64,000 bases of DNA from Collimonas rhizosphaerae (GTDB lineage Bacteria; Pseudomonadota; Gammaproteobacteria; Burkholderiales; Burkholderiaceae_D), in NCBI RefSeq assembly GCF_038896935.1, contig NZ_JBANDC010000003.1, forward strand, positions 310,001 to 374,000. The letters run 5' to 3'. The first letter of the stretch is position 1, and the number at the start of each line of letters is the position of its first letter. Made by a program: the position numbers and the translations under genes. Shown piece by piece: positions 1-8,019 of this stretch. The notes under the pieces are model-generated. The model saw nothing but the letters and a program-made list of their open reading frames with translations. It made no database searches and was not told the origin of the DNA.

Positions 1-77
1 GCGAAGGCGAAACAGGTGCTGTCCGGACAGGCATGCAGCTTGTCCTGGGCAAGGTAGACAAGGCACAGATAGTTCAT
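1..77 (-). CDS. YCII-related (DGPF-type) protein, N-terminal fragment
   Basis: The fragment reads MNYLCLVYLAQDKLHACPDS and then runs off the left edge of the window. A start like this is typical of YCII/DGPF-domain proteins, which are commonly encoded next to ECF sigma factors of the kind found just upstream. The ATG at 75-77 has a GGAGA ribosome-binding site at 83-87. It lies 133 bp downstream of the sigma-factor stop on the same strand, so the two are probably co-transcribed. Only 25 residues are visible, so the family call leans on the neighbour. Confidence 0.6.
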   Translation of the reverse strand, partial: MNYLCLVYLAQDKLHACPDSTCFAF

Positions 78-210
78 GATGGTCTCCAGTAAATGACAAG
101 GAACGGTCGGCGACAGCCGGTGGCGCAGGGCCCCGCCGGCGTCGGTTTATATGCACCTGCACTAGATAGTCGAACCGCGGGCAGCGGAATCGACAGTACT
201 CCAGATATTT

Positions 211-1452
211 TTATTGTTCGGCCAGGCCCGCCAGCCGCCGATTCAGGAAGCGCCGCTCCGGCTCTTGCTGGGTCAGCGCCAGCGCCCGCCCGTAGGCGGC
301 GCGCGCTTCCGCAACGTGGCCAAGGCGGCGGTGCAGGTCGGCTTGCGCCGCGTGCGCCAGATGATAATTTTGCAACTGGCCGCCGGCAATCAGGTTGTTG
401 ACCAGGACCAGGCCCGCATCCGGCCCCTGGTGCATGGCGACCGCCACCGCACGGTTCAATTCGACCACCGGCGTCGGCTCCAGGCGCAGCAAGGCGTCAT
501 ACAGGCCAACTATCTGCCCCCAGTCAGTCGCATCGGCATGGCGGGCATGGGCATGGACCGCGGAAATCGCTGCCTGCAGCGCATAGGCGCCGAAACTCCC
601 GGCCGACAGGGCGCGCTCCACCAGCGCCGATCCTTCGGCAATATGTTCTGCGCTCCACAAGCTGCGGTCTTGCTCGTCCAGCGGGATCAGGTCGCCGTCC
701 GCGGTGCTGCGTGCGATGCGGCGAGATTCATGCAGCAGCATCAACGCCAGCAAGCTCATCACCTCCGGTTCCGGCAGCAGTTCCAGCAGGAGCCGGGCCA
801 GGCGGATCGCTTCTTGCGACAGGTCATGGCGCGTCAGCGTCGCGCCCGAGGAGGCGGAATACCCTTCGTTGAACACCAGGTAGATGACGCGCAGCACCGT
901 GTGCAGGCGCGCCGGCAATTCGTCGCGGCCGGGAACCTGGTAAGGGATGCGGGCGTCGCGGATCTTCGCCTTGGCGCGCACGATGCGCTGCGCCAGCGTC
1001 GGCGCCGGGGTCAGGAAAGCATGGGCGATCTCTTCCGTGCTCAGGCCGCACACTTCGCGCAAGGTCAGCGCGATCTGCGCGTCCGGCGCCAGCGAGGGAT
1101 GGCAGCAGGTAAAGACGAGGCGCAGGCGGTCGTCCTCGACGTGCTCGCGGTCGTCGTCCGGACCAGGACTGTCGTCGGCAATCGCTTCGATCGATTCCGC
1201 CACCTCGTCATAGGCGGTGAACCTGGCGCCGCGCCGTATGCCGTCGATCGCCTTGAAGCGCCCGGCGGACACCAGCCAAGGCACCGGCTTGTGGGGGATG
1301 CCGTCGCGCGGCCATTGTTCCATCGCAGCCTTGAACGCATCCTGCAAGGCTTCTTCGGCCAGATCGAAGTCGCCCAGCAGGCGAATCAAGGTAGCGAACA
1401 CGCGTCGCGATTCGCTGCGGTAAATATCTTCTATCGTGGCGCTTATTGGCAT
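211..1452 (-). CDS. ECF RNA polymerase sigma factor with long C-terminal extension (ECF42-like)
   Basis: This 413-residue protein starts with a sigma-70 region 2 (IEDIYRSESRRVFATLIRLL, residues about 8-27; core-binding and -10 helices up to about 80). Region 4 follows at about 125-175 (LREVCGLSTEEIAHAFLTP). A C-terminal half of about 230 helical residues resembles the TPR-like extension of ECF42 sigma factors. It is about twice the length of a classical ECF sigma factor. No anti-sigma gene is visible. ECF42 genes are typically linked to DGPF/YCII proteins, and one follows here at 1-77. The extension is thought to replace an anti-sigma factor; that is family knowledge and nothing here tests it. 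Confidence 0.9.
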   Translation of the reverse strand: MPISATIEDIYRSESRRVFATLIRLLGDFDLAEEALQDAFKAAMEQWPRDGIPHKPVPWLVSAGRFKAIDGIRRGARFTAYDEVAESIEAIADDSPGPDDDREHVEDDRLRLVFTCCHPSLAPDAQIALTLREVCGLSTEEIAHAFLTPAPTLAQRIVRAKAKIRDARIPYQVPGRDELPARLHTVLRVIYLVFNEGYSASSGATLTRHDLSQEAIRLARLLLELLPEPEVMSLLALMLLHESRRIARSTADGDLIPLDEQDRSLWSAEHIAEGSALVERALSAGSFGAYALQAAISAVHAHARHADATDWGQIVGLYDALLRLEPTPVVELNRAVAVAMHQGPDAGLVLVNNLIAGGQLQNYHLAHAAQADLHRRLGHVAEARAAYGRALALTQQEPERRFLNRRLAGLAEQ

Positions 1453-1624
1453 CGTGTAGGCATCGTAACGAGGTGGTCCCTGGCAGTGCTTTTTAATAGC
1501 CTGTCCATTCCTGTACCACGAGAATAATACATTGAATCACGGCCCTGCCGATTCGCCCTGGAACGGGGCCGATAATGCAGCAGGGCCTATGCCCTCGATT
1601 CCAGCGTTGACTTCCACGTCCAAT

Positions 1625-1647
1625 ATAATGGATAATATTTCCATTAT
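1625..1647. promoter_or_regulatory. Inverted repeat, candidate operator of the XRE-cupin regulator
   Basis: The arms ATAATGGA (1625-1632) and TCCATTAT (1640-1647) are perfect 8-bp complements separated by 7 nt. They lie 27 bp before the ATG at 1674 in an AT-rich stretch that could also hold a -10 element. The position fits autoregulation by the downstream HTH protein. This is inference from position and symmetry. Confidence 0.5.
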
Positions 1648-1673
1648 TATAGATACCGAGAACCCTGCCCATC

Positions 1674-2243
1674 ATGGATATCAATGCCCGCATTGCCGCC
1701 CGCGTCAGCTTCCTGCGCCAGGAGCGCGGCCTGTCGCTGGATGCGCTGGCCACCAAATGCAGCGTCAGCCGTTCCATGATTTCCCTGATCGAGCGAGGCC
1801 AGAGCAACGCCACCGCGGTGGTCCTGGAAAAACTGGCGACCGGGCTCGGCGTGATGCTGCCCGCCTTGTTCGAAGATCCGCAGCCGCAGGCCGCGCCCCT
1901 CATCCGCCACGCCGACCAGCCGCAATGGCGCGATCCGCAATCGGGCTACCTGCGCCGCAATGTTTCGCCGCCGCATCCGCAATCGCCGCTGCGGATCGTG
2001 GAAGTGCTGTTTCCGGCCGGCGCCCGGGTCACTTACGAAACCTCGGCGCGCGAGGCGCTTGTCTACCAGCAGATATGGATCCTGGAAGGCAGGATGGATA
2101 TCACCGTCGGCGATGCGCAATATTCGATCGAAGCCGGCGACTGCCTGGCGTTCCAGCTGGACCGCCCGGTCGCCTATCACAACCCTGATCGCAAACCTGC
2201 GCGCTACGCCGTGATCAGCAGCACGGACAGCGCGCGCCCGTAA
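1674..2243 (+). CDS. XRE-family transcriptional regulator with C-terminal cupin domain
   Basis: The protein has 189 residues. An N-terminal HTH_3 domain (about residues 5-62; ALATKCSVSRSMISLIERG is the recognition segment) is followed by a small cupin beta-barrel (about 105-180; GDCLAFQLDRPVAYHN). HTH plus cupin is the layout of PuuR/SutR-like regulators that sense small molecules. The GNAT gene starts 10 bp downstream on the same strand, so the pair is an operon and the acetyltransferase is a probable target. An inverted repeat at 1625-1647 is a candidate operator. The ligand is unknown. Confidence 0.9.
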   Translation: MDINARIAARVSFLRQERGLSLDALATKCSVSRSMISLIERGQSNATAVVLEKLATGLGVMLPALFEDPQPQAAPLIRHADQPQWRDPQSGYLRRNVSPPHPQSPLRIVEVLFPAGARVTYETSAREALVYQQIWILEGRMDITVGDAQYSIEAGDCLAFQLDRPVAYHNPDRKPARYAVISSTDSARP

Positions 2244-2253
2244 GGAGCCGGAC

Positions 2254-2796
2254 ATGCAAGACCACATACAAATCCGTCGCCTGGAATCGCTCGATCCGGC
2301 TGCGCTCGCCGCCCTGAGCGAGATCCTGGTCGATTGCGTCGACGGCGGCGCTTCGGTCAGCTTCATGCATCCCCTGACCCGCACGCGGGCGGACAATTTC
2401 TGGAATGACGTCGCTCCCGGCGTCGCCGCCGGCGAACGCCTGCTGCTGGTGGCCCTGGCCCCCGATGGTGAAATTGTCGGCACGGTGCAGGTAGTCTTAA
2501 AGCAGCCCGAGAACCAGCCGCATCGGGCCGATGTGGCAAAACTGCTGGTCCACCGCAAGGCGCGCCGGACCGGCCTGGGTGCGGCGCTGGTGACGGCGGC
2601 GGAACATGCCGCGGCGCTCGCCGGCAAACGCTTGCTGGTATTGGATACGGTCACCGGCAGTCCGGCCGAACAGCTGTACAAGCGGCTGGGATGGCAGGTG
2701 TCGGGGGTGATTCCCGACTACGCGCTATGGCCGGATGGCCGCTTGTGCGCCACCACCGTCTTCTACAAGCGGATCGGAAACGGCGCAGCGGCTTAA
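2254..2796 (+). CDS. GNAT family N-acetyltransferase
   Basis: This is a single-domain GNAT fold of 180 residues. Motif A is seen as VAKLLVHRKARRTGLGAALV (about residues 90-109), with the R-R-x-G-L-G acetyl-CoA pyrophosphate loop. The C-terminal motif B region includes LYKRLGWQVSGVIPDYALWP. Closely related proteins include acetyltransferases acting on small amines or antibiotics, but nothing in the sequence fixes the substrate. The ribosome-binding site AAGGAG lies 6 bp before the ATG. It is co-transcribed with the XRE-cupin regulator, and its stop codon abuts a 13-bp tandem repeat. Confidence 0.9.
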   Translation: MQDHIQIRRLESLDPAALAALSEILVDCVDGGASVSFMHPLTRTRADNFWNDVAPGVAAGERLLLVALAPDGEIVGTVQVVLKQPENQPHRADVAKLLVHRKARRTGLGAALVTAAEHAAALAGKRLLVLDTVTGSPAEQLYKRLGWQVSGVIPDYALWPDGRLCATTVFYKRIGNGAAA

Positions 2797-2797
2797 G

Positions 2798-2888
2798 CCG
2801 GTTGCCTGCGCCGGTTGCCTGCGCCGGTTGCCTGCGCCGGTTGCCTGCGCCGGTTGCCTGCGCCGGTTGCCTGCGCCGGTTACCTGAT
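2798..2888. repeat. 13-bp tandem repeat, about seven copies, between convergent genes
   Basis: The unit CCGGTTGCCTGCG repeats with exact 13-bp spacing, starting at 2798, 2811, 2824, 2837, 2850, 2863 and 2876; the last copy is degenerate. It fills the whole space between the GNAT stop (2794-2796) and the acyltransferase stop on the other strand (2880-2882), which lies inside the final copy. Because 13 is not a multiple of three, copy-number changes would not be tolerated in coding sequence. It behaves as a non-coding minisatellite. Confidence 0.95.
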
Positions 2889-4070
2889 ATAGGCCGGGGA
2901 CTCCGTTTGCGGCGGCTCGCCGCCGGCCGCTGCAAAGTTGCTGGGAAAACGCGCGTCCCGCAACTTCATGAAGGGCGTTTCGACCAGCCGGTACAGCAGG
3001 TAACCGCCGCCGATGCAGACAATGGCAATCAAACCCGCTTCAACTGCGGAGTTGATCTCCGCGCTTTTCAGGGCCCGGTGCGCGATCACGGCGAGCGGCT
3101 TGTGCACCAGGTAGATCGCATACGACCATGCCGCCAGCTGGGCAGCGCCCGGCATCCGCCAGCGGTAAAGCCAGCTGCACGGACTGAGCGCGGCCACCAC
3201 CAGCAGCGCGAAGGCGACGGCAACCAGCGAATAGCCGAACCCGCTCATGAAGAATCCGTAGCCGTAGTCTTCTATATAGTAATAATTGACGATCAGGTAG
3301 AAAAGCAGCGCCACCGCCAGGCCGCCGGCAAGCAGCGACAGATGGCCCCGGCGCAGGATCTTTTGCCATAGGTCCCGGTGAAAATTCTTCAGCAGGGCGA
3401 CGGCGATGCCAGGCAGGAATTCATCGAAGCGGCAAAAGCTTGAGTAATAGATATTCGGGTAATAGCCGCCGACCGCACCACCCGCTTCCCGCCCATACTG
3501 CAGCCACAATACGCTGCGCAGCGCGATCCCGGCCAGCATCAGCAGGCCCAGGGCGCCCCACGCGAGCCGGATCGACTTGCCATACCGGGCAGCGACGATG
3601 ACGACGGCTGGCAGCAGCAGATAAAACTGTTCTTCTATGCACAGCGACCAGGCATGGGAAAAAGCGGTTCCCGGCTGCAGCCACAGGTTTTGCGTGAAGG
3701 TGAGGAAACGCCACAGCGGCGGCAGCCCGTTGCCCCCCATGGCCAGGGGAAAAAGAAAATACAGCGCCAGCACGACGTAGAAATTGGGCAGCGTCCGCAG
3801 GAATCTCCTGGCGTAGAAATGCTTGAGCGACAGCTGCCGTCCGCGGACGACGCCGGCAAAGATCTGGTTGCTGATGAGGTATCCGCTCAGCACGAAGAAC
3901 AGGTCGACGCCGGCCCAGCCCACCCTGCTGGCCCAGCCGAATGTCGGCGTGCCGCTGACGAAGGCCATGTAGTGGTACATGAACACCAGCGCGATCGCTG
4001 CGGCGCGCAGCGTGTCCAGGCCGTTGTTGCGATGCGGCGTGTCTGTATAGGGGCGGATGAATGGCAGCAT
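2880..4070 (-). CDS. Acyltransferase family 3 (OafA/YrhL-like) membrane protein
   Basis: The protein has 396 residues and about ten hydrophobic membrane segments. The N-terminus carries the family signature: NNGLDTLRAAAIALVFMYHY (residues about 15-34; R-A-A-A-I plus catalytic-type His) and GVDLFFVLSGYLIS (about 54-67). Family members transfer acyl groups to sugars of lipopolysaccharide, peptidoglycan or exported polysaccharide at the inner membrane. There is no adjacent polysaccharide cluster, so the acceptor is unknown. The short tail with no SGNH domain matches the membrane-only subtype. Confidence 0.92.
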   Translation of the reverse strand: MLPFIRPYTDTPHRNNGLDTLRAAAIALVFMYHYMAFVSGTPTFGWASRVGWAGVDLFFVLSGYLISNQIFAGVVRGRQLSLKHFYARRFLRTLPNFYVVLALYFLFPLAMGGNGLPPLWRFLTFTQNLWLQPGTAFSHAWSLCIEEQFYLLLPAVVIVAARYGKSIRLAWGALGLLMLAGIALRSVLWLQYGREAGGAVGGYYPNIYYSSFCRFDEFLPGIAVALLKNFHRDLWQKILRRGHLSLLAGGLAVALLFYLIVNYYYIEDYGYGFFMSGFGYSLVAVAFALLVVAALSPCSWLYRWRMPGAAQLAAWSYAIYLVHKPLAVIAHRALKSAEINSAVEAGLIAIVCIGGGYLLYRLVETPFMKLRDARFPSNFAAAGGEPPQTESPAYIR

Positions 4071-4164
4071 CGGGGCAGCGGCGAGGTTGATCGGAGTCGG
4101 CTGGAAATGGCCTGCCCTGTTACGGGACTTGGCCCACGCCAGCCACCGCCACGCAAACCATATG

Positions 4165-4189
4165 AAAAAAGCCCGCCGAAGCGAGCTTT
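4165..4189 (-). terminator. Rho-independent terminator reading leftward
   Basis: On the minus strand the sequence is AAAGCTCGC, then TTCG, then GCGGGCTTT, followed by a T-run. This gives a 9-bp stem with one G-U pair, a stable UUCG tetraloop and a U-tract. It faces a transcript coming from the right, but no convincing gene lies between 4190 and 4451 on that strand. It may be a leftover of a lost gene. Confidence 0.75.
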
Positions 4190-4451
4190 GGTAATGACCG
4201 ATACTTGAGGAGATTCGCGTAATCCAGTGCTATCTGCAAAGTGACTACGCCGCGAATGAATCTACTCAAGTATCTGCCATCGGACAAATTCTGGATGCGC
4301 ACGAAAGTCTGTACGTGCGACCAAGTATGCAACACGGATTTCTTCGACGCAAGTTTTTTTTGACGCTTTTCCATCCAAGCGCGAATCGTTTTCCAGACGA
4401 TGGCTGGTAGACTTCAATCTCCCTGCTTCCCACCTATCCGATGGAAGAAAA
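4190..4451. other. Intergenic stretch without a supported gene
   Basis: Open frames here are short, run through the terminator at 4165-4189, or overlap the 5' end of the protease gene on the opposite strand. None has a ribosome-binding site together with a recognisable sequence. A GGAAG ribosome-binding site at 4443-4447 belongs to the protease gene that starts at 4452. Confidence 0.5.
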
Positions 4452-6032
4452 ATGCACAGCGCGACCAGAGGTGAATCGAATTCCGCAACCAGGACAATGC
4501 TCGACGGCGTTCGCCCCCAACCCGCTACCGGGCGTCGCCCTGTACGCGCGGCACTATTTGCGCCGCTCGTGCTGCTGGCATCCAGCTTCTGCTCGTCGGC
4601 CGGTGCAGCCGAAGCGTCGCCCTGCCCGCCGGACTGGGAAGTCCAGATCTGCGAACTGAAGGCGGTGGTGGACGTGCTCAAGAAAGAGCACCTGACCGAG
4701 ATCGACGTCCCGGCCTTCCTCGACGAAACCATCCGCCTCGGCGTCAAAACGCTGCCCTACGCCAGGTTCTTCAATGCCCAGGAACGGCAGGAACTAATAA
4801 AAAAAGACCAGCGCACGCGCAACGGCGCGCCTGGCATCGGCATCATTTTCGAGACCTTGCCTGACGGCTTGCATATCATCGATGTGGTGCCTGATGCGCC
4901 CGCCGCGCAAGCCGGCGTGCGCACCGGCGACCTGGTGGTGGCGATGGACGGCAACAGCATGGTCGGCATCGACAATGCCGAGATTGCCAAATATGCCAAC
5001 GGCGAAGCCGGTGCGCCGCTCAAGCTCACGCTGTTGCGCGGCCCATCGCAGCAGCGGCTGGAGTTGGCCCCGCTGCGCGCCGTCATCAAGCCGCGGCCGG
5101 CCAGCGTCAAGCGGCTCGACGGCAATGTGCTGTATACCCGGCTGGCCAGTTTTCCCGAGCCTACCATCGGCGACTATATAGACGTGGTGCAAGCGGAGCG
5201 CAAGAAAGGGCCGCCGGCCGCGGCAGTGATCCTCGACCTGCGCATCAACGGCGGCGGCGCGCTCAACGCGGCGATCGGCATGACGGCGCTGTTCACCGGC
5301 CGCGACAAGACGGCAATGGTGACGCTGCAGCGCGACGATAAAATCCAGCACCGCATCAGCACCAATTGGCCGGATTACGACCTGCCGGTAATGCAAGGCC
5401 AGGACCCGCTCGCCCCCTTGCAAGGCGACGACTGGTGGCGCAACGTGCCCCTCATCGTGCTGGTCGACGGCCAAAGCGCCTCTGCCGCCGAAGCCACCGC
5501 CGCGGCGCTGAAAGACCTCGGCCGCGCCAGGCTGCTGGGCACGCCGACCTATGGCAAGGGCATGGCGCAAACCGGGGTCGACATCCGCGACGGCACGCAG
5601 GTTTCCTGGAGCAATGCGCGCAACTTGCGGCCGAACGGCTGCCCGATGGAAGGTCACGGCGTGGTGCCGGACTGGATCGTGCCGCCACGCAAAGACGCCG
5701 ACATGGACGGCGTCCTGCTCGGCTATCGCGAAGTCGACATTCCGCGCGCCGCCTACGCCAGCAAAACCGCGCCCGATCCCTTCGCCGATGTGCGCAAGGA
5801 ACGCCAGCGCCTGCGCGAGCGGCGCGCACTTGCCAAGCTGGATCCGGCCAACAGCGCAGCGTTGCCGCAAAAGGAATTCGGCACCGCCAAGGATTGGCAG
5901 CTGCAGCAGGCGCTCAACGCGCTGGCCGGCAAGCCGGTGCAGGTAGTGGCCGTGAACCCGAGGTTCATGCCGGCGCAGCCGGCGTGCCTGAAACTCGACG
6001 TACAGGTAACTGAACGACAGAAAACGCAGTGA
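4452..6032 (+). CDS. S41 family (C-terminal processing type) periplasmic peptidase
   Basis: The protein has 526 residues. An unusually long, arginine-rich N-region precedes a hydrophobic signal segment (about residues 34-52, ALFAPLVLLASSF) with an AGA cleavage-like end. A PDZ domain follows (about 115-200; GIIFETLPDGLHIIDVVP and AGVRTGDLVVAMDG). The S41 domain carries the Ser nucleophile in DGQSASAAEATAAALKDLG (about 337-355) and the general-base Lys in GTPTYGKGMAQ (about 363-373). The start at 4452 is backed by GGAAG at 4443-4447; an internal ATG at 4497 would give a more usual signal peptide. CtpA-like enzymes trim the C-termini of envelope proteins. It stands alone, so its substrate cannot be read from context. 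Confidence 0.9.
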   Translation: MHSATRGESNSATRTMLDGVRPQPATGRRPVRAALFAPLVLLASSFCSSAGAAEASPCPPDWEVQICELKAVVDVLKKEHLTEIDVPAFLDETIRLGVKTLPYARFFNAQERQELIKKDQRTRNGAPGIGIIFETLPDGLHIIDVVPDAPAAQAGVRTGDLVVAMDGNSMVGIDNAEIAKYANGEAGAPLKLTLLRGPSQQRLELAPLRAVIKPRPASVKRLDGNVLYTRLASFPEPTIGDYIDVVQAERKKGPPAAAVILDLRINGGGALNAAIGMTALFTGRDKTAMVTLQRDDKIQHRISTNWPDYDLPVMQGQDPLAPLQGDDWWRNVPLIVLVDGQSASAAEATAAALKDLGRARLLGTPTYGKGMAQTGVDIRDGTQVSWSNARNLRPNGCPMEGHGVVPDWIVPPRKDADMDGVLLGYREVDIPRAAYASKTAPDPFADVRKERQRLRERRALAKLDPANSAALPQKEFGTAKDWQLQQALNALAGKPVQVVAVNPRFMPAQPACLKLDVQVTERQKTQ

Positions 6033-6077
6033 CAATCCACGGCACATGAAACCGCGGATTTTGATCCGGGCGCTTTT

Positions 6078-6377
6078 TCACGCTCCCAGAAAATTTTCTG
6101 CCGCATTGCCTGGGCGCAGCAAGACGCTATCCCAGCCGTGGGCCGGCCGTTCTACCAGGCTTGAGCGCCAGTCGCCCACATAATCGAAAGCGGGAGCCGG
6201 CACGGGATCCGTGAACCAGAAACTGGTCTGCAGGATGACCTCGGGCTCGCCAAACCAGTGCGCCCGGCCGTCGCCGTCCATCACCCACCACCTTGCGCCC
6301 TGCGGCGCCTGGCTCCAATCAACGTTGCATTCCATGGCAGAACCCTTCACGCTCGCATCGACCCGCAAACCGGTCAT
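6078..6377 (-). CDS. Hypothetical protein
   Basis: The protein has at most 99 residues. An internal ATG at 6335 (MECNVDWSQAPQGARWWVMD) gives an 85-residue form that looks more natural. It is acidic and tryptophan-rich with no signal peptide or membrane segment. The first ATG follows directly on the stop of the BON lipoprotein gene (TGAATG at 6375-6380), so translation could be coupled. I do not recognise a family. The W-V-M-D-G-D-G-R stretch suggests a beta-rich small domain, but that is only an impression. Confidence 0.55.
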   Translation of the reverse strand: MTGLRVDASVKGSAMECNVDWSQAPQGARWWVMDGDGRAHWFGEPEVILQTSFWFTDPVPAPAFDYVGDWRSSLVERPAHGWDSVLLRPGNAAENFLGA

Positions 6378-6722
6378 TCACTTCTTGATATTGATATGGT
6401 TGACCACGTTGGTTACCCTATCGACTCCCTTGGCGACCACAATGCCGGTCTCGACCTGGGCCTTGCTGTCGGCGAGGCCGCTCAAGGTCACTTCGTGGTT
6501 CTGGACCTGGACTTGCAAGCCCAGGCTTTTGAGATCGCCGCTCGTCAATAACGCGGCGTTGACTTTGGCAGTGATGACAGCATCGTCAACTGCAGTATCG
6601 ACGGCAACAGGCGGCGGATTTCCAGTCATGTCTTTTGTCTTGTTGCAGCCTGGCAGCGAGACAAGCAGGGTGCACACAGCGACAACGCCCGGACGGACGA
6701 AACGCTTCAGAAGCGCGACCAT
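6378..6722 (-). CDS. BON-domain lipoprotein (OsmY-like)
   Basis: The protein has 114 residues. A signal peptide ends in a lipobox, LVSLPGC (Cys about 27), so it is probably a lipid-anchored periplasmic protein. A single BON domain covers about residues 46-113: AVITAKVNAALLTSGDLKSL, then EVTLSGLADSKAQVETGIVV, with the family glycine. OsmY-type BON proteins bind phospholipid surfaces and protect the envelope during osmotic stress. A divergent paralogue lies at 7475-7825. The next gene downstream begins right after its stop. Confidence 0.9.
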   Translation of the reverse strand: MVALLKRFVRPGVVAVCTLLVSLPGCNKTKDMTGNPPPVAVDTAVDDAVITAKVNAALLTSGDLKSLGLQVQVQNHEVTLSGLADSKAQVETGIVVAKGVDRVTNVVNHINIKK

Positions 6723-6746
6723 GATTTTCCCGGTCCTCTTTCAAGC

Positions 6747-7049
6747 TCACACAGCTCTTCTGGCGTCTGCCGGTTCTTCTTGCAATATCTGATGCAACAC
6801 CATGGGACGTTGCGGCAAGGCCAGCTGGTGCGGCCTTTGCCTGTCAGCGACGCTTTCCACGCCGTCAATGGCAATCGCTTCAAGGAAAACCAGGACGCTG
6901 CGATAGTAGTCGACGCGCATTTCCGCCTCCAGCAACTGCCGTTCCGCCTGAAACAGCGAGAGACGCGCATCGCGCAATTCACCTTCCGCCAGTTTTTCCG
7001 GCGTCGCAGCGTATTTTCTCGCCCAGCCGCTCATCCATTCCATTCCCAT
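6747..7049 (-). CDS. Small predicted helical protein, unknown function
   Basis: The protein has 100 residues. The first 60 are convincing: MGMEWMSGWARKYAATPEKL, then a heptad-like helix rich in E, A, R and L up to FLEAIAIDG. The remainder is Q- and P-rich. The ribosome-binding site AAGGAAG lies about 5 bp before the ATG on the minus strand. It sits 24 bp upstream of the BON lipoprotein gene on the same strand, so the two probably share a transcript. Because another frame is also open across its 3' part, the exact C-terminus is less certain than the start. Confidence 0.6.
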   Translation of the reverse strand: MGMEWMSGWARKYAATPEKLAEGELRDARLSLFQAERQLLEAEMRVDYYRSVLVFLEAIAIDGVESVADRQRPHQLALPQRPMVLHQILQEEPADARRAV

Positions 7050-7076
7050 GTCGCTTCCTTTTTGTCAGGAGACAAT

Positions 7077-7175
7077 TTACCGCCAGCTACGCAATCGGCT
7101 AATGCACAAAAAATAAAGCGCTATCAACAGGATCATCGGCGCGCCAAGAATCCGTCCCGGAATATATTTGTCCAT
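7077..7175 (-). CDS. 32-residue single-pass membrane peptide
   Basis: The peptide starts MDKYIPGRILGAPMILLIAL, continues through a hydrophobic segment ending YFLCI and closes with the basic tail SRLRSWR before TAA at 7077-7079. A strong AAGGAGAG ribosome-binding site lies 6-7 bp upstream of the ATG at 7175. One transmembrane helix with a positive C-terminus suggests an inner-membrane peptide. It is the first gene of the leftward stress cluster with the helical protein and BON lipoprotein. It is too short for most gene finders. Confidence 0.65.
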   Translation of the reverse strand: MDKYIPGRILGAPMILLIALYFLCISRLRSWR

Positions 7176-7474
7176 CGCGGCTCTCCTTTTTTTGCGCGTA
7201 TCGAATAAGTGCGGAACAACGGATACAACGAGAAGGAGCTCTGTATTGCTTACTCAATGAAAGATCTTATAGAGCTTATTTATCGCCAGATCCGTTCGCT
7301 ATCCCACATTGCACAAAATTTCCGCAATGCCGTTCGCGGGCAAGCGATATTTCCCGCACCATCCGGATTGGAACAACAATACTATCTACGTACGCTAGCG
7401 AACAGAAAGGCAGCGCTTAAAGGAGCAGAGTCCAGTGCATACATTGGAACTTCCCCTCTTTGCATTGGCAAACC
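7176..7474. other. Divergent intergenic region between the two BON gene groups
   Basis: This roughly 300-bp stretch separates the leftward group (membrane peptide, helical protein, BON) from the rightward group (BON, two small proteins). It must hold both promoters. An open frame from 7209 reads MKDLIELIYRQIRSL but overlaps the BON gene in another frame and lacks family resemblance, so it is not called. Confidence 0.45.
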
Positions 7475-7825
7475 ATGGTTGCGCTCGCAAATCCTTTTAC
7501 ATTCCTGGCCGCAATTGCGATATGTGCGCTGCCCGCATTCCTGGTTGGCTGTAACGACGCGCACAGCATGCCCGCCGTTGCGCCGTCCGCCATGGCCAAG
7601 GCCACAACCGACAGCTCCATGCTCACCGCCAAAATCAAAACGGCTTTATTGGCAAGTAGCGACCTAGAAAATCTTGATATAAGAATCCAGATAAGAAACG
7701 GTGCAGTCGTGCTACGCGGATTCGCCGACGATCAAGTCCAGATCGACCGCAGCATAGCCGTGGTAAAGCGGGTAGCCGGGGTCGGCAAGATAATCAACCG
7801 CATCAGCGTCAGGAAATTCACGTAG
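7475..7825 (+). CDS. BON-domain lipoprotein, paralogue of the 6378-6722 gene
   Basis: From ATG 7475 the protein has 116 residues; TTG 7460 is an alternative start in frame. A signal peptide with lipobox ALPAFLVGC indicates lipid anchoring. The BON domain spans about residues 45-115: MLTAKIKTALLASSDLENLD, then AVVLRGFADDQVQIDRSIAV and VAGVGKIINRISV. It shares the plan and many residues with the lipoprotein encoded divergently at 6378-6722, which indicates an old duplication. Two small genes follow within 20 bp, suggesting one transcript. Confidence 0.88.
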   Translation: MVALANPFTFLAAIAICALPAFLVGCNDAHSMPAVAPSAMAKATTDSSMLTAKIKTALLASSDLENLDIRIQIRNGAVVLRGFADDQVQIDRSIAVVKRVAGVGKIINRISVRKFT

Positions 7826-7842
7826 ACGCCGAGAGGAACCAA

Positions 7843-8019
7843 ATGCAACCCAGGCAAAATATCCATCCTGACGCCGATCCGCCGCACAAAGAAGGCGACG
7901 CTATCGAAAACAAGGAAAGCAGCGTTGAAAGTGCGCTCGATGAAGCACTGGACGAAAGTTTTCCTGCCAGCGATCCCGTCGCCATCACTATCGGGAAAGC
8001 GCCATGTCCGCCGGCATGA
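7843..8019 (+). CDS. Small acidic protein with SFPASDP motif
   Basis: The protein has 58 residues, begins MQPRQNIHPDADPPHKEG and contains LDEALDESFPASDPVAI. The E-S-F-P-A-S-D-P motif recurs in short hypothetical proteins of beta- and alpha-proteobacteria, usually near stress genes. It is a soluble, acidic and probably disordered protein with no known function. The gene lies 17 bp after the BON lipoprotein gene with a GAGAGGAA ribosome-binding site. Its TGA overlaps the next start (ATGA at 8016-8019). Confidence 0.7.
   Translation: MQPRQNIHPDADPPHKEGDAIENKESSVESALDEALDESFPASDPVAITIGKAPCPPA

Noticed and set aside
214..1527. Long plus-strand open frame antisense to the ECF sigma gene
   Set aside because: Arginine- and glutamine-rich shadow of a GC-rich gene; the minus-strand frame has clear sigma-factor motifs.
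2798..2888. CRISPR array
   Set aside because: Units are 13 bp and directly adjacent with no unique spacers; no cas genes in the window.
4120..4374. 84-codon minus-strand gene upstream of the acyltransferase
   Set aside because: It reads straight through a clear terminator at 4165-4189 and has no recognisable sequence.
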